Shown here: positions 30,139 through 43,286 of the stretch, piece after piece
Layout: the number at the start of each line of letters is the position of its first letter
How positions within the stretch are numbered: the first letter of the stretch is position 1
NCBI GenBank assembly: GCA_005656395.1
Contig: SRSI01000071.1
Span: forward strand, 434,001 to 498,000
Source: Strongyloides papillosus
Lineage: Eukaryota; Nematoda; Chromadorea; Rhabditida; Strongyloididae
Length of the DNA: 64,000 nucleotides
Direction of reading: 5' to 3'
Notes under the pieces: generated by a model
Told to the model about the DNA's origin: nothing
Databases searched by the model: none
Seen by the model: only the letters and a program-made list of their open reading frames with translations
Program-made: the position numbers and the translations under genes

Positions 30139-31097
30139 GTATTTTTTTCGGTTCAAACAAAAAAGGACGAAATAAATATCAATAGAATTTTTTTTTGTTA
30201 CAAAATAATCTTGACCTTAAAGATATAACATAATTTTAAAATTTAATTTACTCCAAATATCTTTAAAATAAAATTTCATATACACCCAATTACAACTACA
30301 TTTTCTTTTTTAGAGATATTAAATTATTAATCCAACTTTAATATTAAAAAATACTATATAATATATTTATATATCCTTACCATTAAAATTTAATTATTTA
30401 TAAATAAAATAATAAATATTTCAATAAGGAAGTTATTAAATAAATAATTATTTTTTTTATAATTTTATAGTTTTATAAAAATGGCAAATTTAAAATGTAT
30501 TTCCGGTGATGGAATAGGATTAGAAATTTAATAGTAAGTTTTAGCTGATATTTTCTTTTTTAAAAATATACCCCCTCAACAAATATTCTTTTTTTCAATA
30601 GAAATATTAAACTTTTTAAATATTTTAAAATTCTATATAAAAGAAGAGTAGGTATTATTAATGTGTGTACCTTTGTATATAAATAATAATTTTAAATATG
30701 CGATATAATAAATATATGATAAAGTTTCTCTTGCTTTAATTATTATTGGTATTTTTCTACATACTCTTATTAAAGATTATATGTTATAAAGCTACATTTA
30801 CATTACATTTCATCACTGTTAAATTGAATATTTCATTAGACAGATATAAAAATATAAAACAAAATATAATATACAAATAGAATATTATATGAATAATAAA
30901 TATGATAAATGTAGTACAGAAAAGCGATACAGTGTTTTTTGTGCCTTCCTACCATTGATTAAAAAAATTGGTAAAGTTTTATAATAGTTTCAAAAAACTT
31001 TTACATATATTAAAAAAATGTTTTTTATCCTAAAATTCTGTACATATGCATAGTCTTTATTTTGGTATGTACTAATTTTATTATTTTTTATTTTTAG

Positions 31098-32398
31098 ATG
31101 TCTCAAATATCATTAAATGTTGTTTTAAGTGAAAGTCGTGTTTTTGTTAAAGATTCATTAATTGGACATGTTTTAGTGGAGTTAGATGAAAGTGATATAA
31201 TAGTTCAGGAGTTATATGCTGAATTTCGTGGTGTCACAACAACAGGATGGGTTAATATTCATACAGACAAAATTTTTGAGAATGTCAAAGAACATTTTTG
31301 CTACAAAGTATTATTTAATAACAGTCCAATACGTTTAGATAAAGGTTTTTATCAATTTCCCTTCACTTTTCGTGTTCCTGATGATTGCCCTAATAGTTAT
31401 GAAAGTGAATTTGGTTCTGTTAGGTATTCTATACGCGTGGTTCTTAAACTTGACTATGAAACATCTATTGTTGAAGAGAACTTTCCATTTTATGTATTTA
31501 ACAAAACATATTTCGATGATTTACCTGTTTCAATGTTAAGGAAGTTAGTTTATAAAGATGAAATAGATTTTACAGTTTGTTCTATACCAACTGGTTCTAT
31601 ATACCTCTTCATTGGTCTCCCAAAAACAGTTTATCATTTAGGAGAGGTAAATTTTTATTTTTTTCTTTCTTTAACATGTACCATATATATTATGATTATT
31701 ATAGAGATATGTACATAATAATATTTTTTTATTTATTTCAGGAAATACAAGTAGATTTAAGCATAAAAAATAGTAGTAGAAAAAATTTAAAGCAATGTTG
31801 TTTACAATTAATAATGAAATGTGAATTAGAGGCAATTTCAAGATATGAGCATATTAGCGAAAAAAAGCTTATTGAAGTTGTGATAGACCAGTATGAAATT
31901 GGGAAAATAAAAAAAAAATCGGAGGATCAAATAAGGGATTGTAAGCTTATTGTTCCTGAAAATGCTACTCCAAGTCAAATTGATTGTTTTAGAGAGAATA
32001 TAATTACTCAACAAAATAGAAAATGTGAATTACACTCTGAACAGGGTAATGGTGTGAAAAATAACCCATTAATTATGATAAGTTATTGTTTGAAATTTCT
32101 TGCTCTCCCTGGTATTGAAACAGAAATTCCATTAGTTTTTACAACAAGAGGCTTTAAACCTGATAGAAGTTCTTATCCAAAAATGAATAATAATCAATCA
32201 TCAATGTTAAGTAGTCATTATAGTACATTAACAAAAGACAGTTCCCCTGTACCAGAGGCAGTTGAAAAGATATATCAAAAAAGAAAGACAGAAATAAATG
32301 AAAAAAAATTTGTCCATAGAAATAATTATCTTCAAAGAGGTCATTTCTATGATTCAGCCTATACAACACGTCCAATTCTTCGAGGTGAATCTATCTAA
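31098..32398 (+). CDS. Arrestin-domain-containing protein (alpha-arrestin, ARRDC/ARRD-like)
   Basis: Two exons, 31098-31646 and 31742-32398, joined by a 95-bp phase-0 intron (GTAAAT..TTTCAG); 401 aa. The N-terminal arrestin fold (residues ~5-150) shows the usual landmarks: SESRVFVKDSLIGHVLVEL, the GFYQFPFTFRVPDDCPNSYE strand pair, and GSVRYSIRVVL. The C-terminal arrestin fold follows (YLFIGLPKTVYHLGEEIQVDL to YCLKFLALPGIETEIPLVFTT), then a basic tail. No PPxY motif is seen, unlike vertebrate ARRDCs. The family adapts receptors and transporters to ubiquitin ligases during endocytosis. TTTTTAG abuts the start ATG, so the mRNA is likely trans-spliced or has a 5' UTR intron. It is tail-to-tail with the tyrosinase gene. 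Confidence 0.9.
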
Positions 32399-32414
32399 TC
32401 TCTTTGGGAAGTAT

Positions 32415-32420
32415 AATAAA
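32415..32420 (+). terminator. Poly(A) signal AATAAA of the arrestin-domain gene
   Basis: Canonical hexamer 17 bp past the stop and 8 bp before the opposing tyrosinase stop. Cleavage 10-30 bp downstream would fall inside the antisense tyrosinase coding sequence. Confidence 0.65.
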
Positions 32421-32427
32421 GTTCAAC

Positions 32428-34972
32428 TTAGCATACCAATGATAAATATGGTAAAGTATAATCCCACTTAGAGGGGTGTCCAATCATTTTCCATCCAATT
32501 AAATTCAAGATATCATCATTTGATGTAAAAATATTTTCATCACCAAGATATGGTATGTAATGAAGCATTACCTGTTCAGAACAATGATTTTTTTTTCTTT
32601 CATTATACTTAGTACACCTAGCTATACATGGTAATATTTGTCCATGATATAATATTAATATACGAACAATTATTGGTTTACCATTAGTAAATGGATTTGG
32701 TGCTTTAACAAATATAATATTTGATTCCATTGGCGATCTTACTTTTTGAATTTTTTCTTCCCAATTGTAATATGAATCATCTGTATCAATAACTTTTACC
32801 TACAAAAAACGAAAATAAGAATGATTGATGGTATGATTAATTAATTTACTATTAATTTTTCCATATCAAATGGTGACTCATTTATCAATGTAAATTGAAC
32901 ACGAAACCAAACATAATCATCAAGTGGTTTTGAAAATTGCATCATATTCATGATAGTATTATACATTTCCTGCCCATCAGTAACTTTTGAGTGGCAAGAA
33001 AAAACAATATATGGAGGCGTTATTCGTAATATTGATGGATGAGCACTTAAATCAACATTTAAATAGCTTCTTGAAATATAACTATGTGTATATGGAATAT
33101 TCGCTGTTTCCAGATCTTTTCTAATTTTTAATGTTATTTTTGGTTCACAAACATCATAGAATTGTGTAGTTTCATTAATGCAATAACTTTGGCAATACCT
33201 TCCATATTGATCTTTAGCTTTAAATGTTACCGTTGTTGAAAGGGATGATGAAATTTTTGGTAATGCCAAATATATAATACCATTATATTCTATATTTTTT
33301 GGCTTTTGCTCAACATACGTTGTTACATTAAAATTATAATCATCATCAATGTTAATTATTTGAGCATACGGATGTGTTATTGGCTTATTTTCACTATCTA
33401 GTAATAAACTTTTTCCCCACAAAACATTACCTGGAATTAGGTCTAACCTTTCTAAGTTGTTATATTGAATTGTCGATGAAACTTGACATTTACCATTAAG
33501 GCATATAGAATTATAACATGAATCTTGACCTTCAAGATTACTGCAATTACCACCTAATTGAATTTTACTTTTACATCTCCATGTATTTTTATCACACCAA
33601 TAATAAGGACTGTCATAGCAAATTGGATCGGATGGTGAACAATGTTTGACATTTTTATAGGTATAGTAGTAATCAGTGTAATCATTAGACAAACCATCAA
33701 TATTTGTTAAACTAAATGGTTTCATTTGTGCATTAGGCAAATGTAAATCACCACAAGTATTCTAGAAATGACAAATAATAATTTTTGGTTATAATAATTT
33801 TTTTACAAACCTCAGCATATTGAATTTCACGTTCTCTTCTACTCTGTTTTAGTTGCCTAAAACGTTCCCAAATATTATCAATAAAAGCGTGATGTAAATA
33901 AAAAGCTGGATCATTGGGACTAACTCTTATAACATACATGAATCCACCAACCCAAACATGTGACAAACCATGCATTGATTCAAATGTTCTATCATGACAA
34001 AATGTTAAATTTGAGTAATGATCTCTTCTTAATATCCAATCAACATCATCCGGTGATAGCAGTCTATCGTTTCCTTTACCACCAGTATATCTGTAAAGTT
34101 TTTTAATTTTTACATTACTTAAAGGCATAAAAACATTTGTTGTCCAATCTTTAAATGGTCCTGTTTTAACGTAGCCATTACCGTTACCAAAAAATTTATC
34201 AGACCATATGATACTATCTGATGGTTCTGGAAGACCATGATCGAGAGTTGAATCCCAGTATGGCAATGTAACTCTAGAATCAATATTTTGAAGAGCATTC
34301 TCAAACTGTTTTAAAAATTCTCTATGCCATGGAAGGAAAGCAGCTCCCCAATGAGCACCAGGAGCACTATCAGGATAATGAATTAAAATATGAAGATCCC
34401 ATAATGTAATGTTATCAATCATTCTTTTTTTTAATTGATTCATAGCATAATGAAGTCTTTCTCTTTCATGATCATTTAACATTCTGTATTCTTTACGTAT
34501 GAGGCGTTTTTTAAAATTATCATACAAGTCTCTTCTAGACCTCTTTAAATAATAAATTTTAAGTTAAAAAGAAGGTAAAAAAAACGTTAATTTACCGTTT
34601 TATTGTAGAATATTTTAGAACTATGCTTTGTTTCTAACCTTGACAAGTATAGCAACTGTTTTTCTATGTAAAAATTGAATACATTAAATGGTGTTGATTT
34701 AACCTACTTGTTACTTTGTTTGTAGTGTATTCTTTCGATTTGGATTCCTCAATCCACTTGGCTCGATGATGACAAGCTCTTTTAAGGAAATCCTTGCCTA
34801 GGTAATTTGATTCATATTGTCGATAACATGTTAATATAAGACTTGAATGATTATACTTCTCAAAATCAGTTCCATCATGTTTATTGATACTTGGATATAA
34901 ATTTTGAGACAAGAATAATACAATAGCCATTAATTTTACAATAGCATTATAAAAAAATTGGTTTGTAAACAT
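32428..34972 (-). CDS. Secreted tyrosinase (type-3 copper phenoloxidase)
   Basis: Five exons: 34972-34708, 34663-34596, 34542-33811, 33761-32850 and 32799-32428; 782 aa. A signal peptide (ATG at 34972, KLMAIVLFL) follows a TTTCAG trans-splice-like site ending at 35015. The copper A ligands are His162, His175 and His184 (DLHILIH, AHWGAAFLPWHREF). Copper B ligands are His303, His307 and His329 (MHGLSHVWVGG, DPAFYLHHAFIDNIW). All six are intact, so activity is expected: oxidation of phenols to quinones, in worms tied to cuticle, sheath or eggshell tanning. After the catalytic domain comes a Cys-rich region (CSPSDPICY..GGNCSNLEGQDSC..GKCQ) and a ~450-residue extension of unclear fold. The 68-bp second exon was inferred from splice signals and exact phase. 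Confidence 0.9.
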
Positions 34973-35014
34973 AATAATACCATACACTAGTATTATTAAC
35001 AAAACAACAACAGT

Positions 35015-36664
35015 CTGAAAGTTAAATTAACACAATATTTAAAAATTAAGTTAAAAAAGTAGTATGAAGAGTTTCAACAAGTACATAATTGAATAACTAA
35101 TAATTGTGTTGACCTTGCTACGTTTAATATTTTATTTTTTTATCCTCCCATGTCTGTGTCATCAAAAAAGTTTTCTTATCTTAATGTAACCTCTCATCAT
35201 TTATAATAAATAAAATTAATTGTTAATACCATTAAAGTTTATAGTAAAAATTATATAATTATACAAAAATAAGCTTTTAATGAAATTTTGTAAGAATATT
35301 AAAATATTTTCATTATATAATATAAATTTTTCTAATTATTTTATACTTGTTTTTATAAATACAATATTTTTTCCCTAAATTTTACTGAATATTGAATTTT
35401 TGGTTTTAACCAAAAAGAATTGTTTAAATATCTTATTTGATTTTCGTTTTATTAATCTTGTGATTACAAGAAATAAAATGTAAATTGGCAAAAAATGATA
35501 AATAAAAATAGATGTAATATTTTATAGATCATTAAACATTAATAAATAACTTGTACAAAAGAAAGTTCCAAATATTATAAACATAGACAGTAAAAAGATG
35601 AAAGAAGATGATATGGAAAACTTGTGGAATTATTAGATATTTAACAATCTTCTTACCAAAAAAATACTGGAATCAAAATTTATTTCTATGAATAATAATA
35701 ATATAAAAAAATATCATTATATCAATGACTATTTTTATTTATGCAAAAGTAGAATTTTATTATTTACAACATTTGATACATAATATATTTATATAATTTT
35801 ACTTTATTTTTTCCCTTTTTCCGTTAAAATTTTTCTTTTATTTTAAAAGTTCCAGTATTTTTGTTTGCTTGACCTGAAAATTAATAATGATTTTATCTTT
35901 TTTACACTTGTTATTTTTAAAAATGCTGAAGGTTAAAAATGACAGGAAGCTACTAGTGATTTGAATATTTATAATTTTATAAAAAATATCAATCATTGAT
36001 CAAGTAAATAATTTCCATTTGTCTTCCATAAACATAATCTCAATACATAATTTATTAAAAAATAATTCACGTTGTTTTGAATATAATTATTTTAAAAAAA
36101 TAACAACAAAGTGCTTAGTATAAAGAAGTTGTATAAAATATATGGAATGAATGAATCATTAGTAACATCAATATAGTATTTTTTTCAACCCATGTAATAG
36201 TGATTTTAAAAAAGAAATGGTAAACACTAAAAATATAATTGTTTGGTATCCATTAATTATGAATCATCAATTAAATAATAAAAAATAAATAAAAATTTCT
36301 ATAACAAAATAATATTTTATTCCTTGTTTTAAAATAACCCACAAAATCACATAAAGATACCTCGATTTATAAGGAATTATTGTAAAAAAAATAATATGAA
36401 AATGGATATCGAAATAACTGTTAATATGTTGTATGGTATTATATTTAAAAAAATTGTTAACTTCTTAAATATATTAAACTAAAAAAGTGTTAAATTATTT
36501 CATATATATAATTTTTGTCTCTTTAAATAAAATTCGTAAAATAAGAAAAATAATCTTTTTTTTCATTCTTCAAATAAATATTTATACCTTTCTTTTGCCA
36601 CTCCAAAGTAGATCGTTTATTCACTTCTTAAGTTTTATCTATTATAATTAATGGCTTTTTAATT
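35015..36664. other. Intergenic DNA between the tyrosinase and Egalitarian-like genes
   Basis: The minus-strand TTTCAG adjoining 35015 is the likely spliced-leader acceptor for tyrosinase. The rest is AT-rich promoter/3' UTR sequence with nothing else recognised. Confidence 0.5.
36616..36621 (-). terminator. Poly(A) signal AATAAA of the Egalitarian-like gene
   Basis: TTTATT on the plus strand, so AATAAA on the coding strand, 43 bp past the stop codon. Confidence 0.55.
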
Positions 36665-38554
36665 TTAATCATAATATACATTTAAAACAACAATTTCTCC
36701 TGTTGAAAATGTTTGAGTTCCCATGTCACACATTACCGGTTTTGTTTGTGGTATTGATGGTGTTAAATTATTTGTAGATCTATTATTAGAGTTAACATTA
36801 TTGTTATTTATCATATTTTGGCATTCATTATTAATATCTTTTTGATTATGTACTGATGACTGTGTACTTTTTTTGGATGTTTTTACTGAATTATTACTAA
36901 AACCATTTAATTGATTTGCTATAGCATTACTTAATCCATTTCCATTGATAATATTTGGTGTTTTTATCGGTTGAGGGAGGAGAGCTTCACTGCATTTCTC
37001 TTCCAATAATTCTTGACATTGTGGAGGAACTTGTTGATTTAAAATTTTATACATTGCTGTTATAAGACAATGACATTCCTCAACAACACTTAACATCATC
37101 TCATCATTTATTGGTCTTTGATCCCATTTTGGAGTTTGTGAAAGTTTTCTAGGTGTGATATCCGACATCATTATAGATTGGGGATAATAAACCCGTTGTA
37201 AATTTAAAAATGATATGGCTCGTAAATCAGAAAATGATTTACCAAATTTGTCATGTTGTATTACAGAATGAGCAATTTGTGTATCAAAAACTTTTTGCAT
37301 TTGTATATCATAACATGTTAACAATAAACTAGATACTCTTTTTACATCATGTATAACTTTAAGAACCTTCTCTGATTCTAAAATCTCCTTTAAACCACTC
37401 TCCAATAAAAGAACTTTTGAATTAGCCATATCAAAAACTTGTATACGTTTTTGTGAAGCTATAACAATTAATGATAAAAATTCTTCACTATTTATTCCAC
37501 CGTATGTTACTAATTTAAAGTCTATTGCGACATACTTCTCCTCCTGATTATCTAAATCATTTAATATATCTTTTATGGCTTCCTGAGCTTGAGCTAATGA
37601 TTTAACAGATGTTATTTTTGAGAGAGAACTTTTATTTAATGGATATAATGTATTGTTGTTATCAGAAGAAAAAGTTGATTCACTACCTTCTGTTGATCTA
37701 CCACTCTCAGAACCGTTCTCTTCTGGTTTATTTTTAACCAATGATACTTTGTTTGAACGTATGAAAAAAACATTACGATTAAGTTTTAAAAATTGTAGTA
37801 ATTCTTTTGGATTTGTAGCAACTTCCTGACGGACGGTGTGTGTGAAACGTTCACAAAATCTTTGATAGAATAAATCTAATGGTATTGGTTGTTCATCATT
37901 CTAAAAAAATGTACAATAAATAAAATGATACTTCAAAGACAATCTTACTTGTTCAAGAACATTTCTTAGGAAATCTAGTGCAGCTTGCTTAGCTTTAACA
38001 CCAGCTAATGGATTTCCTTCCTCATCTAACTCAACAGCCCCATGACTAGGTTCAGGCATATTTTTTAATCTGACTCTATCACCTTCAACAACAAAATGTT
38101 CAGTTTGTGATTGTAAAAATTCACAAAATTCTTTTAAATGCCTTCCTGAGACTAATCTAACTTCTGGTGCAGCTTGTGATCTATGTCCTAATAAGCTTTT
38201 AATTTGTAATTCAGGACCAAATTTTTGAAGTTTAGTAACAAAAAAATCAACAGCTTCTTTTTCATAATCTCTATTTCTGCTACCAGTTCCAGGAATTTTC
38301 ATTATCTGATTTTTACCATCCATCTCACCAAAACCTTTTAATGTAACAGTATCATTTTCAACAATAAAAAGTGATGGATAATGATTTAAAAACTCTGTTA
38401 AACCTTCTTGTGTTGTACCAACAGCCTCTCTCATTTCTTCAGAGAAACCTCTAGCACCAAATTGGCAACTTAAATCATGTATTGTTCTTTTTCCATTCTT
38501 TTGCATTAAATGGTCAATGAAAAAAAGCAAGGCCATATTTTTTGCTTCCTCCAT
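36665..38554 (-). CDS. Egalitarian-like RNA-transport adaptor with exonuclease-fold domain and LC8 motif
   Basis: Two exons, 38554-37949 and 37900-36665, with a 48-bp phase-0 intron; 613 aa. The N-terminal ~250 residues hold helical winged-helix-like modules (repeated FLNHYPSLFIVENDTVTLKG, FLQSQTEHFVVEGDRVRLKN and FLKLNRNVFFIRSNKVSL patterns). Residues ~300-490 resemble a 3'-5' exonuclease fold (EXD1/Egalitarian). Drosophila Egalitarian bridges localised mRNAs to BicD and dynein. The C-terminus, CDMGTQTFSTGEIVV, has the TQT core of a dynein light chain (LC8) site, as in Egalitarian. Catalytic DEDD positions are degraded: DFK replaces DxE (residues 329-331), and HDVKRV has Val391 where Asp is expected. 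Function as an RNA-binding adaptor rather than a nuclease is inferred. Confidence 0.85.
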
Positions 38555-39856
38555 TATTACTTTTTTATTTTATAGACAAATTTGAAGGAGATATATTCTT
38601 ATTATTTAAATAGTGAAAAAATTGCTGACCTAAAAAGAGAAAAAAATTCTTTTAAAAATTATTAATTATAATATTTTTTAGTTGTTAATGATAAGACAGC
38701 GATTATAATAAAATATTTTCTTATTACAAGATAATTGATATATATACATATATTTTACAGGTACGCACTTATTTAAAATAAAAATCAACAAACATTGAAG
38801 TTACTAATTTAATTATTTAAAAGTTAAGATAAATAGTAGAAATATATAAATTTATGATATAGAGAAGACTAGATAGAAAATAAGAAGTACTTGATTAAGA
38901 TTTTTCACCTGATCTTAGGCTTCTTAAAAGAAGATATATGGTTGTATGTAAATACAGAATAGGAGATTATATTAATAAAGATACCTCTTTACATTAATTC
39001 AATTTTTGTAAAAGACGTGAAAAAATATACCAATGAAAATTATGTGAAAAATTGAAATTTTTAAAATATAACAAATTTTTTTTGATTGTCAATAAAATAC
39101 ATATCAATATTTTAAAAATCTAATGTAAATAAATGTTAAAAAAGTTTTTTATGATGATGAATATGATCTTTAAATATTACAATAACCTTTTACATAAATA
39201 GAGTTAACAATAAAAATGTTTTTTTAATAATATAAGAGAAATGGAATTATTAAATCTTTGTGTGTGTTTGAGGCACACAAATAGTATAAATATTTAATAA
39301 ATAAAAATTTTTTACTTTAAATTATAAATGTTTCTTAAGTAGTTTGTTGGTAGATTAATAACAACATATTTCTTAATCAGATTACAGAGAAAAAAAATTG
39401 AAGATAAAGGTGGTATTTTGTATAAAAATATTTATGAAACATCATTACGATTCATAGTAAAATGCATTAAAAAGAAGTCTACTTTTTGTTTTAGTAAAGA
39501 AGATTATCATTGTATTATAAAAAAAAAGTAATTGTATGTACAAAAAAAGTTGTAATATCAAATACTACTATCGTTATAAGAATTAATTTATTTTATAATA
39601 AAGTTTAAAATGCAATAAAATTTTATTAAGCACAGTAAAAGAAGAGATAAATTAGTAATTAACATAAAAAAATTACAATTTTATAGGTATGATTTTTATT
39701 ACAAAGATAATAAGTTTGTACTTACATATGATTATTAAAATGATTTATCAATAACTCATTATCTTTAACTTATGGTTGTTAAATAGAAAAGCTCTACCAG
39801 ACCAAATAAACTATCTTCTTTGATTTATTCATTTAAAGACAATAATAATAAGTAAG

Positions 39857-40048
39857 CTAACAATTAAGTACATTTAAGACAGTTGGCACATATATAAAAT
39901 AAAGATAGCGGAAGAAGAGTGTACTTATTATATATATTGTCATTATTCCTCTTTTTCTTAATACAACAGTACTTTCACTTTTGCTGTCTGCTTTTAAGAA
40001 AAAAGTGTCAACATAATCTAGATACAAAAGAATAATAATAACATTCAT
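39857..40048 (-). CDS. Candidate small gene, 63 aa, start abutting a splice acceptor
   Basis: The ATG at 40048 follows ACCTTCAG immediately, the same arrangement as at the arrestin and SIAH starts. The protein opens with a hydrophobic stretch (MNVIIILLYLDYV), then a polar segment with a basic cleavage-like site (ADSKSESTVVLRKRG), then a second hydrophobic segment (TIYIISTLFFRYLYFIY). I do not recognise it. It could be a small membrane or peptide-precursor protein, an internal exon, or chance. Confidence 0.3.
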   Translation of the reverse strand: MNVIIILLYLDYVDTFFLKADSKSESTVVLRKRGIMTIYIISTLFFRYLYFIYVPTVLNVLNC

Positions 40049-43000
40049 CTGAAGGTACCTTAACTAACATATATACAAATATAATTTATGCACCATTAGC
40101 AAATCAAGAAAAATATTTTAGTCATTTGGAAAGGAGATTCTTGTCTCTTATAAATAACTGTTACTAAATCTGCTTATAAAGTTAATTTACTAAATCTTAT
40201 CAACTAAAATGTCTAATCATCTAAAAATATTTAAACATTTTACAAAACACATACATTTATGAGAGATAAGTTTTTGTTTATTAAAAATATATCTCTTTAA
40301 ATAGGGAGAGAACCAACAAAAGAATTAGTTTTGTATAAACATTTAAATATTTTAAAATCTTGTAAATATAAAAACATTACATTGACAATTGACATTGATA
40401 ATGTATAAATTTTATCATTAAAAAGTATAAAATAATATTTTTCCAATATGAAACATTACACAAATCTCCAATTATTCATTTTTATTTCACATTAATATTG
40501 ATAAAATAAATTTAAAAATCAATGGTAAATATGAAATGAATAGAAATTAGGAAGTTAAAATAAAAACAAATTAATTAATTATACATATATGATTGAGTAC
40601 GATTTTTTGTTATATATTTATTTCAAAATTATGAAGAAATGATCAGGGAAGTAAGATTTAGTTAAATGACTTTTCTATAAAAAAATCTTTAAAAAGTTAA
40701 TGTATAATAAAAGTAATTGGAGAAGATGAAAATAATTGATATAATACGCGAGATGAAGGAATATTAAGGATAATATGTCCTAATATACAATACTAAAGAC
40801 AAACATAAAGAACATCATATAAAACGATATTAATAATTTGTTAAAATACAGCTAGCGTAATAAATATTCTCTATAAATAAATATACTATAACTTTGTTAT
40901 ATTATATATTTACTTTAATAGATGAATCAATGATTTACTAACTGTTTATTATGGAGGACAAAAAAATATTAATTTTTATCATGAAGATTATGGAGAAGGC
41001 AAATTTATTGTAGGAGTATTTTTTGATTTTTTTTCATTCTCATATTTTTGTAGATGACAAATAAAATATATATTATTTAAAGATTGTTGAGTCAGGTATG
41101 TTGAATAAAAAATATTATATAAAATGATAAGGAAAAAAATTTTAGTATAGTAAATATTTATATATGAAAAATGCAACATTATGTGTATATTAAAAATTAA
41201 TGTATTGTGTGATAAGATCATAAATAAAAGTATGATTCTAAAAATTGAAGTTGTATCCTTGCCCTATCACCTAATTATTCCTGATTGATCTCCCTTGAAA
41301 AAGATGTATTAAAAGATAAGATGTGTCAAAATATATAGAATATTAAATTAACTTTCTTTTATAACATAAAAATTTATTTTATCATTAATGAAATTTTATT
41401 ATATATCATTAAGAAAAGGTTTCTTGATTGTTACCTCTACTAATATTTTATATTTAAAATCTACATTAAGTTTCATAAAAATGAATTACAATATGGTAAT
41501 GTTACTATTTCAAGCATATCTATATAGATAAATTATATAATAGTAAATTTTTAATTATCATCAGTAATAAGAGATATTTTTTTATCACAGTATAATGAAA
41601 TTAAATATGTAAAAACTTTTTGAGATAATAATTATTCTCTTATTATATCACTTATATGATTATTTATATATAAATTTTTTTTTACATTTTTTCTAGATAA
41701 TATGCATTTTATAGGTTTATTATAAATTGCTAAAAGATTAAGTGTAATAACGTAAATGATGAAGAAAAAAAAACTTAAAACTAATAAATGTAATTAAAAC
41801 GACCAAAAAAATATGATATTTTGTATATTTAATACTCTTTAATAATAACAATAAATATAGTTTTATCCTATTAATAAGTTTGTTAGAGTCTTATTATGAT
41901 ATAACAAATATATATAAATAGTTATATTAATATATTTTACTAGTAAATATCATTATTCTCAGCAGAATTGAAATTATTTACTTCACCATATCATTGTTTC
42001 TCTCTTTTTGAAAGTTAAATGATTTTCCATGTAAGAGGATATTTTGAATTTTATCAAACATTTTTGTTATATCAACCTCAGCAAATATTTTTTATTATAA
42101 AATTAGGAGAGGTAAAGCATTTAAATATGTGGTAAAATTTTTATTTATAATTAGTGAAGTAAATATCATTATAAAGTACTTAATCTGTCCTATATTTACA
42201 TTATTATTTATATAGTCATCCCATTAATAATAATAATAGTAACAAATTAAGTGAATGACTTATATAAGATTTATGATAATAAAAAAAATTATTATAAAAA
42301 TGATATGGATAGTGGAAATATATAATAAATTAATGTTTAGTTAATAAAAATAAATGAGCATTTAAAAAACACATATTGATAGGACAAAAAAATGTAAAAG
42401 TTAGTGACGTATCACATCTCTCCTAACAAATATTTAATGATAATATATCTTATAAAAGTATTTTTATGCTAAAAAAATATAATATTAAAATCAACATGTC
42501 ATATTGTAATAAAATAAATCTTTTTTAATGTGTCTATGAATAAATGATAGAAAAGATATGTATTTTAAATGAATGTCCTTAATATAGATCATAATGTTAA
42601 AAAAGGAAGTAGTTAAGATTATAAATTTTACTAAATTTTTTTTAATATAGTGAAATTGACACATTATTAATATAGATAACGATTTTAAAATGTTTTCCAA
42701 AATCAATTGTATGTGTATTTTAATATGAAAATTTTTTCTTTTTTTTCTCCAACAACAATAAAAGTTCCAATTAATAAAAACTTAATAACTTCTATAGTGT
42801 GAAAGAGTAGCAAATGGATATACTTATATTTAACGTGATATTTAGAATGAGATTGAAAAAAAATAGAATTTTTTTTTAAATACAGAAAATATTATTTAAA
42901 ATATATATATATTTATATATAAATAAAAATCTAGATGTTCAAATAAAGTATGGGGGAGATATAATTCATATATGTATGAATATTTTTAAAAGAATCCTCT

Positions 43001-43256
43001 TAATTTTTGTTTAGTGTAGTACTTTTCAAATTTATTTTATATAGATTCAAATTTTTATGGTAAACAATAGTTGTTATTTATCATTTAATATTACTAATAA
43101 AGTTTTTTATTTTAATAATTTATATTTAGGTAAAAAATTTTAAGTTAAAATAATGAGTTATGTGTTTTAAAATAAGAAAATCAAATAAAATGGAGATCCC
43201 ATAAAGAGTGTTTGTTCTTTCACTGTACTTATAGTAAATATATAAGTAACATCGAA

Positions 43257-43286
43257 GAGGAATTCCTCAATATTGTTGAATTGAGG
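43257..43286. repeat. Perfect palindrome with overlapping hairpin
   Basis: GAGGAATTCCTC (43257-43268) is a perfect 12-bp palindrome. Its right half continues into CCTCAAT..ATTGAGG (43265-43271 / 43280-43286), a 7-bp stem with an 8-nt loop. No flanking gene uses it; significance unknown. Confidence 0.4.

Larger units (their letters stand above)
29225..31097. other. Intergenic region between divergent lectin and arrestin-domain genes
   Basis: Both flanking genes should have promoters here. A less AT-rich block at 29280-29400 carries a TGACGTAA element (29342-29349), a bZIP/CRE-like site near the lectin start. A GTAAGT at 30534, following a short ATG frame at 30481, could end a non-coding first exon of the arrestin gene. 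The rest holds nothing recognisable. Confidence 0.4.

Noticed and set aside
39780..39825. tRNA-like box A (GGTAGAGC on the minus strand)
   Set aside because: No B box or cloverleaf arms within range.
40988..41221. Minus-strand 77-codon Ile/Tyr/Phe-rich frame
   Set aside because: Composition expected from random AT-rich DNA; no signals.
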